The notes: generated by a model from the letters alone, not told the origin. A stretch of 49,993 bases of DNA from Acidobacteriota bacterium (GCA_013285705.1 JABDHA010000025.1:1-49993), one strand, 5' to 3'. Positions 26,818 to 36,468 are shown, counted from the stretch's first letter. A program made the numbers and translations.

Positions 26818-27197
26818 GACCGTAGCCAGCCCGGATTGCTCGTCCAGATCGCTGTCAAGCCCCTTCCCACGGATAATTTTCTTAAGTGATTAGATTAAAA
26901 GGATTTATACTTCAACGGTTTTGGCATAGTATTTCGCCGAAATTGATATTCTAGAAATAGAGGGAAAAATCGAATTGGAATGCAGGGTAGAGAGAAGCCA
27001 AAATCAGGGGCTTTAGCCCCGGACCCTCCACTAAGCTGTTGAAAACACTAGAACCGAGTGAAAGTCTTTAAAATCAATGGTATATCAGGGGATGATTCTC
27101 TCCTAAATCATTGAAAACAAAAGCAAGCCCCAACCAGACACGGGGGAGGGGGTCCGGCGGGTGACAGCCTGTCACCCGCTCCCTGGTTCGACAAACG
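26818..27197. other. dnaG upstream region: AT-rich part, two imperfect repeats, G-tract
   Basis: 380 nt without a gene. 26880-26960 is markedly AT-rich. Two related units follow (27004-27046 and 27085-27118), each starting TCAGGGG and ending TTGAAAAC, the first with a GGGGC/GCCCC hairpin (27007-27020). Next come two runs of five G (27142-27152) and a perfect inverted repeat listed separately. No protein-coding signal was found. Confidence 0.6.
27157..27179. repeat. Perfect 11-bp inverted repeat in the dnaG leader
   Basis: GCGGGTGACAG, one C, then its exact complement. The centre lies 30 nt before the dnaG ATG. It could be a protein-binding palindrome or a stable hairpin in the mRNA leader; there is no U-tract, so a simple terminator is less likely. 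Confidence 0.8.
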
Positions 27198-28964
27198 ATG
27201 GCCTCCGATTTCGCACAACTCGTAAAACAGCAGGCCGATATCGTCAAGATTATTGGCGATTATGTGCGTTTAAAGAAGGCTGGAGCGCAAAACTTCAGCG
27301 GATTATGCCCCTTCCATAAAGAGAAATCGCCATCCTTCTCCGTGCATGCGACGCGGCAGTTCTTTCACTGCTTCGGCTGTGGCGTTTCCGGAGACGTCTT
27401 CTCATTCATCCAGAAAGTTGAAAATGTCAGCTTTCCGGAATCGGTCCGTTTTGTAGCGCAGAAGTGCGGGATTCCGCTGCCGAAGCGCGAGTTTTCCTCC
27501 GAAGAAGAGGCGCAGGAAAGCCGCCAGCGCACCAAGCTGCTGGAACTGCATGAGCTGGCAACCGCGTGGTTTGAAGAGCAGTTGCGCTCGCCGGAAGGAG
27601 CGTTGGCGCGCGAATATCTCTCCGGCCGCGGGCTGAAGCCGGAAGAGATACAGAAGTTCCGCATCGGCTTCGCCCCCGATTCGTTTCACGCGCTGCGGGA
27701 GCGGCTGCAGCCGGTCGCCGACCAGGAGACGCTGCGGCTCTCGGGCCTGTTTTCCTTTAAAGAGCAGGAAGACGGAAAACCCGGTCCGCTCTATTCCAAA
27801 TTTCGCAAGCGAGTCACCTTCCCCATTGCGAATGAATCGGGGCGAGTGATCGCGTTCACGGCGCGGGCACTCGAAGCTGGCGAAAAAGCAGGGCCGAAGT
27901 ATATGAACTCGCCGGAGACGCCGCTCTATTCCAAGGGCAACGTCCTGTTCAACCTGGACAAGGCGCGGCAGGCAATCCGCGAGACCGGCTTTGCCGTGCT
28001 GGTCGAAGGGCAGATGGACTGCATCTCGGTGTATCTGGCTGGCGTGAAGAACGTGATTGCCACCAGTGGAACGGCTTTTACGGAAGTGCAGGTGCGGCTG
28101 CTAAACCGCTATACGACTCGCGTCATCATAAATTTTGACCCTGATAACGCCGGCTCAAACGCCGCGGATAAGTCCCTTCACTTGTTGATGGAGTTGATGG
28201 AGGCTAATTTCGAAATCAAGATTGTTACACTCGAAGGCGGGCTCGACCCCGACCGATACATCCGTGAGCGTGGCGCCAAGGAATACATGGCCGCCCTCCG
28301 CGGGGCGCTGCGCATCCAAGATTATCTAATCGACCGTGTGCTTCTGCTTTATCCACTTCGAACGCCAGCTGCGAAGGTTGAGGCGCTCAATTACCTACTG
28401 TCGTACATCCGGCGCATACCCGACCGTATTACGCGCGATGAATTTGCCACTGACGCCGCGCAGAAACTGGGTATTGATTCCGCTCTGGTGCGCGAAGAGT
28501 TGAAGCAGGTAGTGGCAAAACAGAGGAATTCTCTGTCGAATGTAACTCCGACGTTAAGCGAGGCGGAGAAAGTGCTGTTGCGAGCTCTCGCTGGAGCACT
28601 CTCCGAAGCTGCCTGCCAGGCTGCGGCTGCGGGCTTCGATGCCAACGAAGTCCACTTTGAAGGATTGACGGTCGCTTCGCTCCTCAAACAGTTGCGGCAT
28701 CGCGGAGCTGTCGATCCCATGCACGCCATCGAAGATCCTGCGGCACGCAGCCTGCTGGCAAAGGCCCTGAATGGAGAGATGGAGCCGATCAGCCCAGAGC
28801 AAGTGACGGCGGCTCTCGATACCCTGCGCCACCGCCATCTGGAGCGGCGCCAGCGGGAGCTGCGAGCGGCGATCGGCGAAGCCGAGCGGAAAGGTGATGC
28901 CGCTTTGGTCGTGAGCCTGACGGCGGAGAAACTGTCTATCGATCGGGCGCTGCGCGAATTCTAA
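27198..28964 (+). CDS. dnaG: DNA primase
   Basis: A 588-residue replicative primase making RNA primers at the fork. The N-terminal CHC2 zinc site is Cys37, His40, Cys58, Cys61 (CPFHKEKSPSF and HCFGCGVSGD). The TOPRIM core has Glu270 in LVEGQMDC and Asp314/Asp316 in NFDPDNAG. The C-terminal third is the helicase-interaction region with a charged helical end. Length is normal. I see no Shine-Dalgarno near ATG 27198; the leader instead holds a strong palindrome. rpoD and rpsU, often next to dnaG, are not adjacent here. Confidence 0.97.
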   Translation: MASDFAQLVKQQADIVKIIGDYVRLKKAGAQNFSGLCPFHKEKSPSFSVHATRQFFHCFGCGVSGDVFSFIQKVENVSFPESVRFVAQKCGIPLPKREFSSEEEAQESRQRTKLLELHELATAWFEEQLRSPEGALAREYLSGRGLKPEEIQKFRIGFAPDSFHALRERLQPVADQETLRLSGLFSFKEQEDGKPGPLYSKFRKRVTFPIANESGRVIAFTARALEAGEKAGPKYMNSPETPLYSKGNVLFNLDKARQAIRETGFAVLVEGQMDCISVYLAGVKNVIATSGTAFTEVQVRLLNRYTTRVIINFDPDNAGSNAADKSLHLLMELMEANFEIKIVTLEGGLDPDRYIRERGAKEYMAALRGALRIQDYLIDRVLLLYPLRTPAAKVEALNYLLSYIRRIPDRITRDEFATDAAQKLGIDSALVREELKQVVAKQRNSLSNVTPTLSEAEKVLLRALAGALSEAACQAAAAGFDANEVHFEGLTVASLLKQLRHRGAVDPMHAIEDPAARSLLAKALNGEMEPISPEQVTAALDTLRHRHLERRQRELRAAIGEAERKGDAALVVSLTAEKLSIDRALREF

Positions 28965-29042
28965 CGTCGGGGTCTGTTCCACAAGCCAAAACCTTGGATT
29001 GACTTCGCCAAATCGCGCGATAAGCCAGTAAAATAAAGGGTG

Positions 29043-29975
29043 ATGAGCACGAATCTCGAAACAGCATTGACAGCCACTTTGGGCAAAGCCGCGCGCGAAG
29101 CCGGACTGACCGTTCTTTCCGCCGAAGCAGGCACCGACTTCAACAATCACCCGACCGCCAAGTTCAAGCTGGCGCTTTCCCCGGATGCGCCGCCCACAAA
29201 GACGCTGCAGCTGGAATTAAGCGATGCCTTCGACTTCCAGAAGCCAGATCTGCTTCCGGAAATGACGGCGCACCTGCGCGAAGCGGCAAAGCGTCTGCGC
29301 AATCCGCGCCCGGATGCCTATGTCACGGTGGCGGGATTGCCTGTCAGCTTCAACCAGTTCGCATGGCCGTTTCACCGCTCTACCTCGGGCGCCGACACCT
29401 ACATCGTTCACGGCGTTGCCCACCTCGAAGACGGCACGGCTTCGCCGCTGCACGCGAAGATATCTGCAAGCATGACGGTTACATTTGCCGAGATCGTTCC
29501 GGCGCCCGAGCAGCCCTACGCGGAAACGTTCATCTACAACGCGATCCGCAAGACCTTCGATCAGGGCCAGCTTGAACTGGTAAAGAGCGGCAACCGTCAG
29601 CCCGTTCCTGTCACCACGCGCTATTACAGCCGCTGGCAGAAGAAGTTCTCCTTCACGGACACGGATGACGCGAGCCGCCTGGAGTTTCTGGAGCTGAAGG
29701 CTTACTGGCTTTCGCATGTGCTGGGCAACGGCCAGCCTGTGTGGATCGTCGATCCGCGTGACGCGCAGTATCTCAACACCACGTCGGAGGAGCTGGCCCG
29801 CATGGCCGCAGATCTCTCGAAGCAGGGTATGCTGACGCTCACCGACGAGTATGCGGCTGCGACTCCGGCGTTGCTGGAGCGTGCGGAAGAGTACAACGCG
29901 AAGATGCATGCCGCACTCGACGCGACCAAGCCAGCCTTCAACGAAGAAATGCGGGCCGGCCACACCAACATGTGA
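29043..29975 (+). CDS. Conserved-looking protein of unknown function
   Basis: A 310-residue soluble protein from ATG 29043 (GTG 29040 is also in frame; AAAGGG precedes). No signal peptide or membrane segment. It begins with an alpha/beta region (ATLGKAAREAGLTVLSAEAG) and has aromatic clusters (FNQFAWPFHRS, RYYSRWQKKFSF); the C-terminal half is helical (LEFLELKAYWLSHVLG, ERAEEYNAKMHAAL). I do not recognise the family. It lies 78 nt after dnaG on the same strand and may share its transcript; codon usage looks like that of its neighbours. Confidence 0.7.
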   Translation: MSTNLETALTATLGKAAREAGLTVLSAEAGTDFNNHPTAKFKLALSPDAPPTKTLQLELSDAFDFQKPDLLPEMTAHLREAAKRLRNPRPDAYVTVAGLPVSFNQFAWPFHRSTSGADTYIVHGVAHLEDGTASPLHAKISASMTVTFAEIVPAPEQPYAETFIYNAIRKTFDQGQLELVKSGNRQPVPVTTRYYSRWQKKFSFTDTDDASRLEFLELKAYWLSHVLGNGQPVWIVDPRDAQYLNTTSEELARMAADLSKQGMLTLTDEYAAATPALLERAEEYNAKMHAALDATKPAFNEEMRAGHTNM

Positions 29976-30021
29976 GTGCTGGCCGCACGGGCCCACGCGC
30001 CTTCGGCGCCTTCAAAAAGCA

Positions 30022-30584
30022 GTGCTTCATCCAGTTCATCAACAAAGCGGCGACCGTCTGTATGTGATTACAGGCGGTCCGGGTGCCGGCAAGACAACCA
30101 TCCTGCACGAGCTGCAACGGCGAGGGTTCGCCTGCGTTCCTGAGGCCGCGCGTCAGATCATTCAAGAGCAGGTAGCAGCGGCGACAATGCTGTTCCGTGG
30201 CTGGATACGGAGCGTTACACCTCGCTCATGCTGAAGAAGTCGGCGGAAGATTATCTGGCACACTCCGGCGCCGTACACGTGACATTCTTCGATCGTGGCA
30301 TCCCGGACACGATCACCCACGCTCGCATCAACAAGCTTCGCCTGTCCGAGGAAGCCTATTTGCAGGCGCAAACGCATCGCTACAATCGGAAGGTCTTCTT
30401 AGCCCCGCCCTGGCAGCAAATTTACGAGACCGATGCCGAGCGTAAGCAGACTTTTGAGGAAGCCCTGGTATCGTTCCGCAGGAACAAGGAGGTTTACACC
30501 GAATACGGTTACGATCACGTGGAAATTCCGGTGGGCACGGTCGAGACGCGCGTTGATTTTATCCTGGCGTCCATCCAAGTCTGA
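30022..30584 (+). pseudogene. AAA_28-type ATP-binding protein, frameshifted
   Basis: The N-terminal part from GTG 30022 reads YVITGGPGAGKTTILHELQ (Walker A), then VPEAARQIIQEQVAA. From about 30180 the family sequence continues in another frame as GDNAVPWLDTERYTSLMLKK and on to the natural end at 30584 (VEIPVGTVETRVDFIL). A single missing base at about 30175-30185 explains both halves. Intact relatives are predicted nucleoside or nucleotide kinases of about 180 residues. Either a pseudogene or a sequencing error; both halves are otherwise well preserved, which favours a very recent lesion or an error. Confidence 0.85.
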
Positions 30585-30596
30585 TTTCGCATTGCG

Positions 30597-31040
30597 TCAG
30601 CTTGCCACCTGAGCACCGCAGCGTCCGCAGAATTTCACTCCTGCTACGAGCGGCGTGCCGCAGGAAGAGCAAGGGACGGCAGCGACGAGCGGAGTCCCTG
30701 GCGCATTCACCGCACCGGGAACTATCACGCCGGGCATGGCAACGCGCAGGTTCGCGGCCAGAATCGCCGCCTGCTCGGCGTTAAATTGCCGCACGCGTGC
30801 GGGCATAAAGAAGCATTCGATAAAGCTGGCAATTGTGGGAATCCCTGTCCAGCAGAAGAGCACGTACATGATTCCCAGGCCATTTCGGCGCAAGTAGAAG
30901 TGGTGCGCTCCGAAGGTTCCGAGAAACAAGGCCAGCAACACTCCGACCACTTCATCTTTCTGGACGACGGACATTTGCGAATAGAAGACGGCCCGTTGCT
31001 CGTCGGTCAGGTTTCCGGCAATCCATGGCGTGGTGGACAT
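30597..31040 (-). CDS. TM2-domain membrane protein with C-terminal zinc ribbon
   Basis: 147 residues from ATG 31040 (GGGAG about 10 nt upstream; the frame is open to 31073). The TM2 domain is seen as KDEVVGVLLALFLGTFGAHH through FYLRRNGLGIMYVLFCWTGIP and a second helix ending in IECFFM. A Pro/Val/Ala-rich linker follows, then a zinc ribbon with two CxxC pairs (CSSCGTPLVAGVKFCGRCGA). TM2 proteins are small inner-membrane proteins of unclear role; the ribbon would face the cytoplasm if both ends are inside. It converges on the AAA pseudogene. Confidence 0.88.
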   Translation of the reverse strand: MSTTPWIAGNLTDEQRAVFYSQMSVVQKDEVVGVLLALFLGTFGAHHFYLRRNGLGIMYVLFCWTGIPTIASFIECFFMPARVRQFNAEQAAILAANLRVAMPGVIVPGAVNAPGTPLVAAVPCSSCGTPLVAGVKFCGRCGAQVAS

Positions 31041-31216
31041 AGGCTCAACTCCCTTGTTTCTGCTGGCAGGCAATACGCACGATTTTATCCAATAGTTCCG
31101 ATGAAACGCTCCAGCGCGTCAATCGTCTTAATAAGAATTTTGCATCTGAATGAAATGTTGCACAGTTATCTGCCATCAGGCTCTAATCAGGAAACTGCTC
31201 CTTACAGGTATCCATC

Positions 31217-33154
31217 ATGAACGGCATTGAACGCGGCGGCCCCAGCGCCATCAATAGAAACAAGCGTGGGTGGTTCAACAACGAACCCCTGCTGGTGCTG
31301 GGACTGGTATTGCTGACGCTTTATTTTGCGCGCGATCTGCTCATTCCGTTCGCCATGGCGCTTACGCTCAATTTTCTGCTGGCTCCGGCGGTTATGCGGT
31401 TGGAGCAGCTGCGACTGCGGCGTCTTCCAGCTGTGATTCTGGTGGTGCTGCTGGCTTCTGCTTTCATAGGAGGAGTTGGATGGGTGGTGGCGCGGCAGCT
31501 GTTGGATGTAGCCAGCGATCTACCCGACTACCGCCAGAACATTGACGATAAGCTGGCCTCGATTCACGCACCCACCTCGGGTCCGATGGGCAACGCGCTC
31601 ACAGGAATCAGGATCCTCAGTCAGGATTTCTCGGGAACACCGGTGCCGCAGCCGCTGCCTCCTCCTGTGGAATCGGAAAAGTCGCGCAGTACCCGGCGCG
31701 CCCGCGAGGTAGAGCATCCAAAAACGGAGGCAAACACCAGCCCGTCCCAGGTGGTTGTGGTGCAGCCGCCGGTCAGCGATCGCGCTTATGCGCAACAGCT
31801 ATTGAAGCAGGTGATCAAACCACTGGGCATGCTCGGTATGGTGGTGATTTTCACCATCTACATGCTGATCAAACGCGAAGACCTGCGCAACCGCCTGTTG
31901 CTGCTGGCAGGCATGGGCCGGCTGAACGTGATGACCCAGGCGCTCAATGATGCGGCGCACCGCGTCAGCAGCTATCTGCTGATGAATGTACTGGTAAATG
32001 CCAGCTATGGCTTGGTCTTCGGTATTGGGCTGTTTCTGCTGCATGTGCCGAATGCAACATTGTGGGGCGTACTGCTCGGCATTCTTCGCATGGTGCCGTA
32101 TGCGGGCATGATTATCGGCGGCGGTCTGCCGATCTTTTTCGCGTTCGCCATTTTTCCCGGGTGGTGGCCACCCCTCTTTGTGCTGCTGCTGTTCATTGTG
32201 CTGGAGGTTGCGGTCAGCAATTTCATCGAGCCGTGGCTTTATGGCAGCCATACCGGAATTTCTGCGCTGGCACTGGTCACAACAGCCATGGTCTGGACGC
32301 TTCTGTGGGGGTTGCCCGGACTGATCCTTTCAACTCCGCTGACTGTCTGCCTAATTGTCATGGGGCGGTACGTGCCGCAGATGTCGTTCCTGCACATCCT
32401 GCTGGGCGACGAAGCCGAGCTTGCGCCGGAGGCCCACTTCTACGAGCGCCTGTTGGCCATGGACCAGACCGAAGCTCATCATATTGCCGATAAATTTCTC
32501 GAAGGCCACCCGCTGGTCGATCTATACGACGATGTGGTCTTGCCTGCCCTGAGTCTGGCTGAACAGGACCGCCACAAGGGGTTCCTGGACGATACACGCA
32601 GCATTTTCCTGTCCCAGAGCGCCACGGAATTGATTGCAGAGCTTACCGACTATCACTCTCCGCTGGCCACGCCCATTGTTGACATCGATTTACCGATTGA
32701 AAGGACTTGTCCGGTGGTCTGCATCCCGGCCAACGACCAGGCCGATGAGATTGCCGCCACCATGCTGGCGCAACTATTGGAGCAGCGCGGGCACAAAACC
32801 ATGCTGCTGCATTCCACCACCCTCACAAACGAAATTCTGGAACGCCTGGGAGAAGAATCGAGCACGACGATCTACATCTCCGCACTTCCGCCCTTTGCCT
32901 TTGTGCATGCCCGCAATCTCTGCCAGAAGATTCGGCATCAGCTGCCGGAAAACCGCATTCTCATCGGCCTTTGGGGAGCGACTGGGGACGGCGAAACCCT
33001 GGGCGAGCGCTTTGGCGCTGCACGCCCGGACGCTGTAGCCACTACCCTGAGGCAAGCCATCCGGCTTGTCCGTAATTGCGACCCGGGCCCTGAAACGATT
33101 TTGAGAGGCAAGACGATGGAAGGGTTGCGGAGAGCCGTGATTACGGACCGTTAG
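31217..33154 (+). CDS. AI-2E/PerM-family permease with soluble C-terminal extension
   Basis: A 645-residue inner-membrane protein. Residues about 20-395 are the PerM/AI-2E permease domain: hydrophobic helices from [20 protein letters not shown] onward, an inserted polar Pro/Arg-rich loop (about 140-190) and the signature [20 protein letters not shown]. Normal family members end near residue 350-400. Here about 240 more residues follow: a helical segment, then an alpha/beta domain ([58 protein letters not shown]). Its strand-helix pattern recalls a B12-binding-type Rossmann fold without the DxHxxG cobalamin motif. Substrate unknown. Confidence 0.88.
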   Translation: MNGIERGGPSAINRNKRGWFNNEPLLVLGLVLLTLYFARDLLIPFAMALTLNFLLAPAVMRLEQLRLRRLPAVILVVLLASAFIGGVGWVVARQLLDVASDLPDYRQNIDDKLASIHAPTSGPMGNALTGIRILSQDFSGTPVPQPLPPPVESEKSRSTRRAREVEHPKTEANTSPSQVVVVQPPVSDRAYAQQLLKQVIKPLGMLGMVVIFTIYMLIKREDLRNRLLLLAGMGRLNVMTQALNDAAHRVSSYLLMNVLVNASYGLVFGIGLFLLHVPNATLWGVLLGILRMVPYAGMIIGGGLPIFFAFAIFPGWWPPLFVLLLFIVLEVAVSNFIEPWLYGSHTGISALALVTTAMVWTLLWGLPGLILSTPLTVCLIVMGRYVPQMSFLHILLGDEAELAPEAHFYERLLAMDQTEAHHIADKFLEGHPLVDLYDDVVLPALSLAEQDRHKGFLDDTRSIFLSQSATELIAELTDYHSPLATPIVDIDLPIERTCPVVCIPANDQADEIAATMLAQLLEQRGHKTMLLHSTTLTNEILERLGEESSTTIYISALPPFAFVHARNLCQKIRHQLPENRILIGLWGATGDGETLGERFGAARPDAVATTLRQAIRLVRNCDPGPETILRGKTMEGLRRAVITDR

Positions 33155-33177
33155 ACAGCATGATCGGTTCCGGCTTT

Positions 33178-33270
33178 TCAACCAAGCGGAAAAAAGAAGA
33201 TCAAACAAAGCAGCAACTGCAACACAAGGCTGCCAAAATGGGCAAGTGTGTAGTTCTCGCGGGATTGCAT
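33178..33270 (-). CDS. 30-residue membrane peptide, unknown
   Basis: ATG 33270 is preceded by a perfect AGGAGG at 6-nt spacing. The product is a polar N-terminus ([13 protein letters not shown]) followed by one hydrophobic helix ([17 protein letters not shown]) and stop. The combination of an ideal ribosome-binding site and a single helix of membrane length in a 30-codon frame is unlikely by chance, but no conservation test was possible. It lies in the gap between the permease gene (opposite strand, convergent) and the UPF0303 gene (divergent). Confidence 0.5.
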   Translation of the reverse strand: MQSRENYTLAHFGSLVLQLLLCLIFFFPLG

Positions 33271-33444
33271 GAGCGGCCTCCTGACGACATCATGCGTCTC
33301 CGCTTTACGTCTTCCGCCCCGAAAATTGCCCGCGGTGTTTCCTCTTTCCCGAAAAAGAATCCGCTTCCCGGGATAGGAAAATCTTGCATAAATCTTTCCG
33401 CACCTACGAAGCCGTTACCATGGATGCGATGCAGAGGAGGTGCC

Positions 33445-33948
33445 ATGGAATTGAAAGATGATCTGCAACTCATCGCGACCCAGGAACATGAGCTGCGGTT
33501 TCCCAGGTTTGATACGGAGACTGCATGGCAGCTGGGAGTGCGCCTGCGAGAACTTGCGCTCGACCGTGGTAGCGCGGTGGTGGTGGATGTGCGCCGTTTT
33601 GGCCAACCGCTGTTCTACAGCGCGCTTTCCGGCACCACTCCGGATAACGGCGAGTGGGTGCGACGCAAAGGAAATGTGGTGGCGCGCTTCCATCGCAGCT
33701 CCTATGCCATTGGCCTGGAGCTGCAAAAGAAGAAAAGCACTCTTACGGAAAAATATGCGCTGTCGGCAGCCGACTACGCCTCGCATGGAGGGTCGTTTCC
33801 GGTCGCGGTGGTGGGCGCAGGGGTGATTGGCAGCGCTACTGTTTCCGGACTTCCGCAACGAGCCGATCATGAGTTGGTAGTTGAGGCGCTCTGTTCTTTG
33901 ATTGGACGCGACTATGCGACGCTGAAGCTGCCATTTGTCGAAACATAG
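33445..33948 (+). CDS. UPF0303/heme-degrading-like (DUF336 fold) protein
   Basis: 167 residues from ATG 33445, after an AGGAGG at 7 nt; the open frame reaches back to 33160 without support. The family pattern is clear: [20 protein letters not shown], the segment [19 protein letters not shown], and the glycine-rich [20 protein letters not shown] shared by UPF0303 and GlcG/HbpS-type proteins. Soluble; members bind heme or small ligands or act as chaperone-like assemblies. Role here unknown. No signal peptide, so cytoplasmic. Confidence 0.88.
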   Translation: MELKDDLQLIATQEHELRFPRFDTETAWQLGVRLRELALDRGSAVVVDVRRFGQPLFYSALSGTTPDNGEWVRRKGNVVARFHRSSYAIGLELQKKKSTLTEKYALSAADYASHGGSFPVAVVGAGVIGSATVSGLPQRADHELVVEALCSLIGRDYATLKLPFVET

Positions 33949-34001
33949 CCTCCATCGATGCGGCGATTTCGCTCTGCACAATTTAGGATGAAAGCATCGT
34001 C

Positions 34002-35183
34002 ATGATGCAGACTCGTCCTGTCTGGGCGGAAATTTCCCGCTCCCACCTTCTTGCCAACTGGAACCTGCTGGGGGATGCAGCGCCGCACGACGCTGAGGTG
34101 ATGGCTGTCGTGAAAGCAAATGCCTACGGGCACGGAGCTGCGCTCTGTGGCCCGCTGCTTGAAGCTGCCGGCGCAAGCTGGTTAGGCGTCACTTGCGTAG
34201 CAGAAGGGATTGCGCTGCGCAAGGTTTGCCCTAACACGCGCATCCTGATCATGTCTGGATTGTGGAACGGCGAAGCTGACACGATTATCGAGCACCGCCT
34301 GACGCCGCAGGTATGGGAAGCGTTTCATCTCGACTTGGTGGAAGATGCGGCGCGCAAACGAGGGCTTGGCCCGCAATCTCTTCCGGTGCATCTGGAAATC
34401 GACAGCGGTATGTCGCGGCAGGGCGCGCGTTCGCTTGAAGCACTCAGCTCACTTCTCGCACGATTTACGCCGGAGTCGCCCATTCAGTTGGAGGGCGTGA
34501 TGACGCACTTCAGCGCCCCGGAGGTGCTCGATCCGGACGAAACGCAGCCACAATTGGCGCGTTTTGCCACTGCGCTTGAGACCATTGCAGCGCACAGTAT
34601 CCGTCCTGCATGGATTCACGCCGGCAATTCGGCAACACTGCTCGCGCGGCACAGCACGCAGGCGCTCTCAGCACTCGCAAAAAAGCTTGGAGCACGTTTG
34701 ATGTTGCGCCCTGGACTCTGCCTTTACGGATGCCCTGTAAGATTCACGCCAGTCTCGGCAAACGCGACGCTGCAAAATTCGCTGCAGCCCGTGTTGACGT
34801 GGAAGACGCGCGTTGTGTCTCTTCGCTCCATCGCAGCCGGGGAGACAGCGGGCTACAATATGACCTTCAAGGCCGAGCGCAGAACCAGACTGGCGCTTAT
34901 CCCTGTGGGCTATGCCGATGGCTTGAATCGTCTGCTCTCGAACTGCGGGCGCGCACTGGTGCGCGGACAAAGAGCGCGGATCGCCGGACGTGTGTCGATG
35001 GATCAAACCATCCTCGATGTCACGGATATCCCCAATGTTGGCATTGGCGATGAGGTCGTCCTGATCGGAGAGCAGGGCGGGGAACGTATTACCGCCTTCG
35101 AGCTTGCCGACGCAACTGGAACCATTCCCTATGAAACCCTCTGCGCGATCGGCGCGCGCGTGCCGCGCATGCTCGTTGATTAA
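34002..35183 (+). CDS. alr: Alanine racemase
   Basis: A 393-residue PLP enzyme converting L-Ala to D-Ala for peptidoglycan. The PLP lysine is Lys38 in VVKANAYGHGA; the second catalytic Tyr lies in GETAGYNMTF, and the C-terminal beta-domain has LALIPVGYADGLNR and GRVSMDQTILDVT. Length is normal. ATG 34002 and 34005 are both possible. The gene for the alpha/beta-hydrolase begins 25 nt downstream on the same strand but has its own promoter-like box. Confidence 0.97.
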   Translation: MMQTRPVWAEISRSHLLANWNLLGDAAPHDAEVMAVVKANAYGHGAALCGPLLEAAGASWLGVTCVAEGIALRKVCPNTRILIMSGLWNGEADTIIEHRLTPQVWEAFHLDLVEDAARKRGLGPQSLPVHLEIDSGMSRQGARSLEALSSLLARFTPESPIQLEGVMTHFSAPEVLDPDETQPQLARFATALETIAAHSIRPAWIHAGNSATLLARHSTQALSALAKKLGARLMLRPGLCLYGCPVRFTPVSANATLQNSLQPVLTWKTRVVSLRSIAAGETAGYNMTFKAERRTRLALIPVGYADGLNRLLSNCGRALVRGQRARIAGRVSMDQTILDVTDIPNVGIGDEVVLIGEQGGERITAFELADATGTIPYETLCAIGARVPRMLVD

Positions 35184-35195
35184 AGTCAAACCGAT

Positions 35196-35201
35196 TAAAC
35201 T
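35196..35201 (+). promoter_or_regulatory. Putative -10 box 6 nt before the hydrolase start
   Basis: TAAACT, six bases, then ATG 35208. There is no Shine-Dalgarno sequence. Confidence 0.4.
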
Positions 35202-35207
35202 AGAAGT

Positions 35208-36458
35208 ATGCTTAGCAAGTGGTATGCGCGCTGGATGTTCGCATGGGAAACGGCGCTGACAACGCGGGATGAGAACCGGATCGTTCGTCCCATGGAGTGG
35301 GGCTTTGAGTGGCTCGATGATTTTCTGCGCGCGCATAAGATAGGGAGCGCGTCGCATGCGCCCGCCGATGCTGTGCGCGCGGAAGAATGGATGACGACCC
35401 TCAACGACGTTGTCGTGCGGGAAAGCGACAGCTTCTTCAGCTATGAACCGCCTGCCGACTATCGTCTGGAAGAACGTCATCCTCAGTTATTTCCGACCAA
35501 TGTGCGGCCGGAGACGCTGGCGCAGGACGCGAAGCTGAAAGAGATGGCAGAGAAGGGCGAGCTGGAGGCGGCACAGTTTCTGCGCTTTACTTCGCCCGTG
35601 CGCACGCCCTATCCGGAGAACGACCTGGTTAATGCGCGCTGGTATCCGGCGCCCGCAGAGAAGCAAATCGGCAAGCCTAAACAAGCCATCATTGTGATGC
35701 CGCAGTGGAACGCCGATGCCTTCAGCCACAACGCACTCTGCTCGCTCTTCAACCGGTTCGGCATCTCGGCGCTGCGCTTGAGCAAGCCATACCATGACAT
35801 TCGCCGGCCTGCGGAGCTGGAGCGCTCTGACTATGCCGTCAGCTCGAACATCGGACGGACCATCGCGGCGTGCCGTCAGGCGGTCGTCGATATTCGCTGC
35901 TGCCTGGACTGGCTGGAGGCGCAGGGCTACGAGCAGTTCGGCATTCTCGGCACCAGCCTCGGCTCCTGTTACGGATTTATCGCCAGCGCCCACGATCCGC
36001 GTCTGCGCGTGAACGCATTCAACCATGCCTCCGTCTCTTTTGGCGACGTTGCCTGGACAGGGCAGAGCACGCGGCACATTCGCAAAGCCTTCGAGGACGC
36101 TGGATTGACACAGGCGCGGCTCCACAAGCTGTTTGCCTCCGTCAGCCCGGTTTCGTATATGGAGCGCTTCGCCGCTGCGCCAAAGAAAGTCCTTGTCGTC
36201 CACGCGACCTACGATCTGACGTTTCTGCGCGAATACTCGGTTGAAGTATTACGCAGGTTCTCTGAGCTGGGTATCGATTTCGTCTCGAAAGTACTACCCT
36301 GCGGCCACTACACGACGGGCGAAACTCCCTATAAATTCATCGACGGCTGGTATCTCGGATCGTTTATATACAACGCATTCAAGCAGCTTGCCGAGCAGCC
36401 ATTGCTGCCGAAGACTGCGACGGAAAACGTGCATGCCGGAGAATTGATTTCACGCTAA
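35208..36458 (+). CDS. Alpha/beta-hydrolase (ABHD18/DUF2048-like)
   Basis: A 416-residue cytoplasmic hydrolase. The nucleophile elbow is GTSLGS with Ser250, after a strand (EQFGILG). A likely acid follows in VVHATYDLTFLRE and the His in LPCGHYTTGE. The N-terminal 150 residues form a family-specific cap or extension (ENRIVRPMEWGFEWLDDFL). The layout matches large ABHD18-like proteins, whose substrates are unknown. It follows alr closely, and converges with the M23 peptidase gene, leaving only about 10 nt between the stops. Confidence 0.8.
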   Translation: MLSKWYARWMFAWETALTTRDENRIVRPMEWGFEWLDDFLRAHKIGSASHAPADAVRAEEWMTTLNDVVVRESDSFFSYEPPADYRLEERHPQLFPTNVRPETLAQDAKLKEMAEKGELEAAQFLRFTSPVRTPYPENDLVNARWYPAPAEKQIGKPKQAIIVMPQWNADAFSHNALCSLFNRFGISALRLSKPYHDIRRPAELERSDYAVSSNIGRTIAACRQAVVDIRCCLDWLEAQGYEQFGILGTSLGSCYGFIASAHDPRLRVNAFNHASVSFGDVAWTGQSTRHIRKAFEDAGLTQARLHKLFASVSPVSYMERFAAAPKKVLVVHATYDLTFLREYSVEVLRRFSELGIDFVSKVLPCGHYTTGETPYKFIDGWYLGSFIYNAFKQLAEQPLLPKTATENVHAGELISR

Positions 36459-36468
36459 CCTTCGTGAA

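Noticed and set aside
33160-33444. N-terminal extension of the UPF0303 gene
   Set aside because: Basic, low-complexity residues with no family match; a strong AGGAGG supports ATG 33445.
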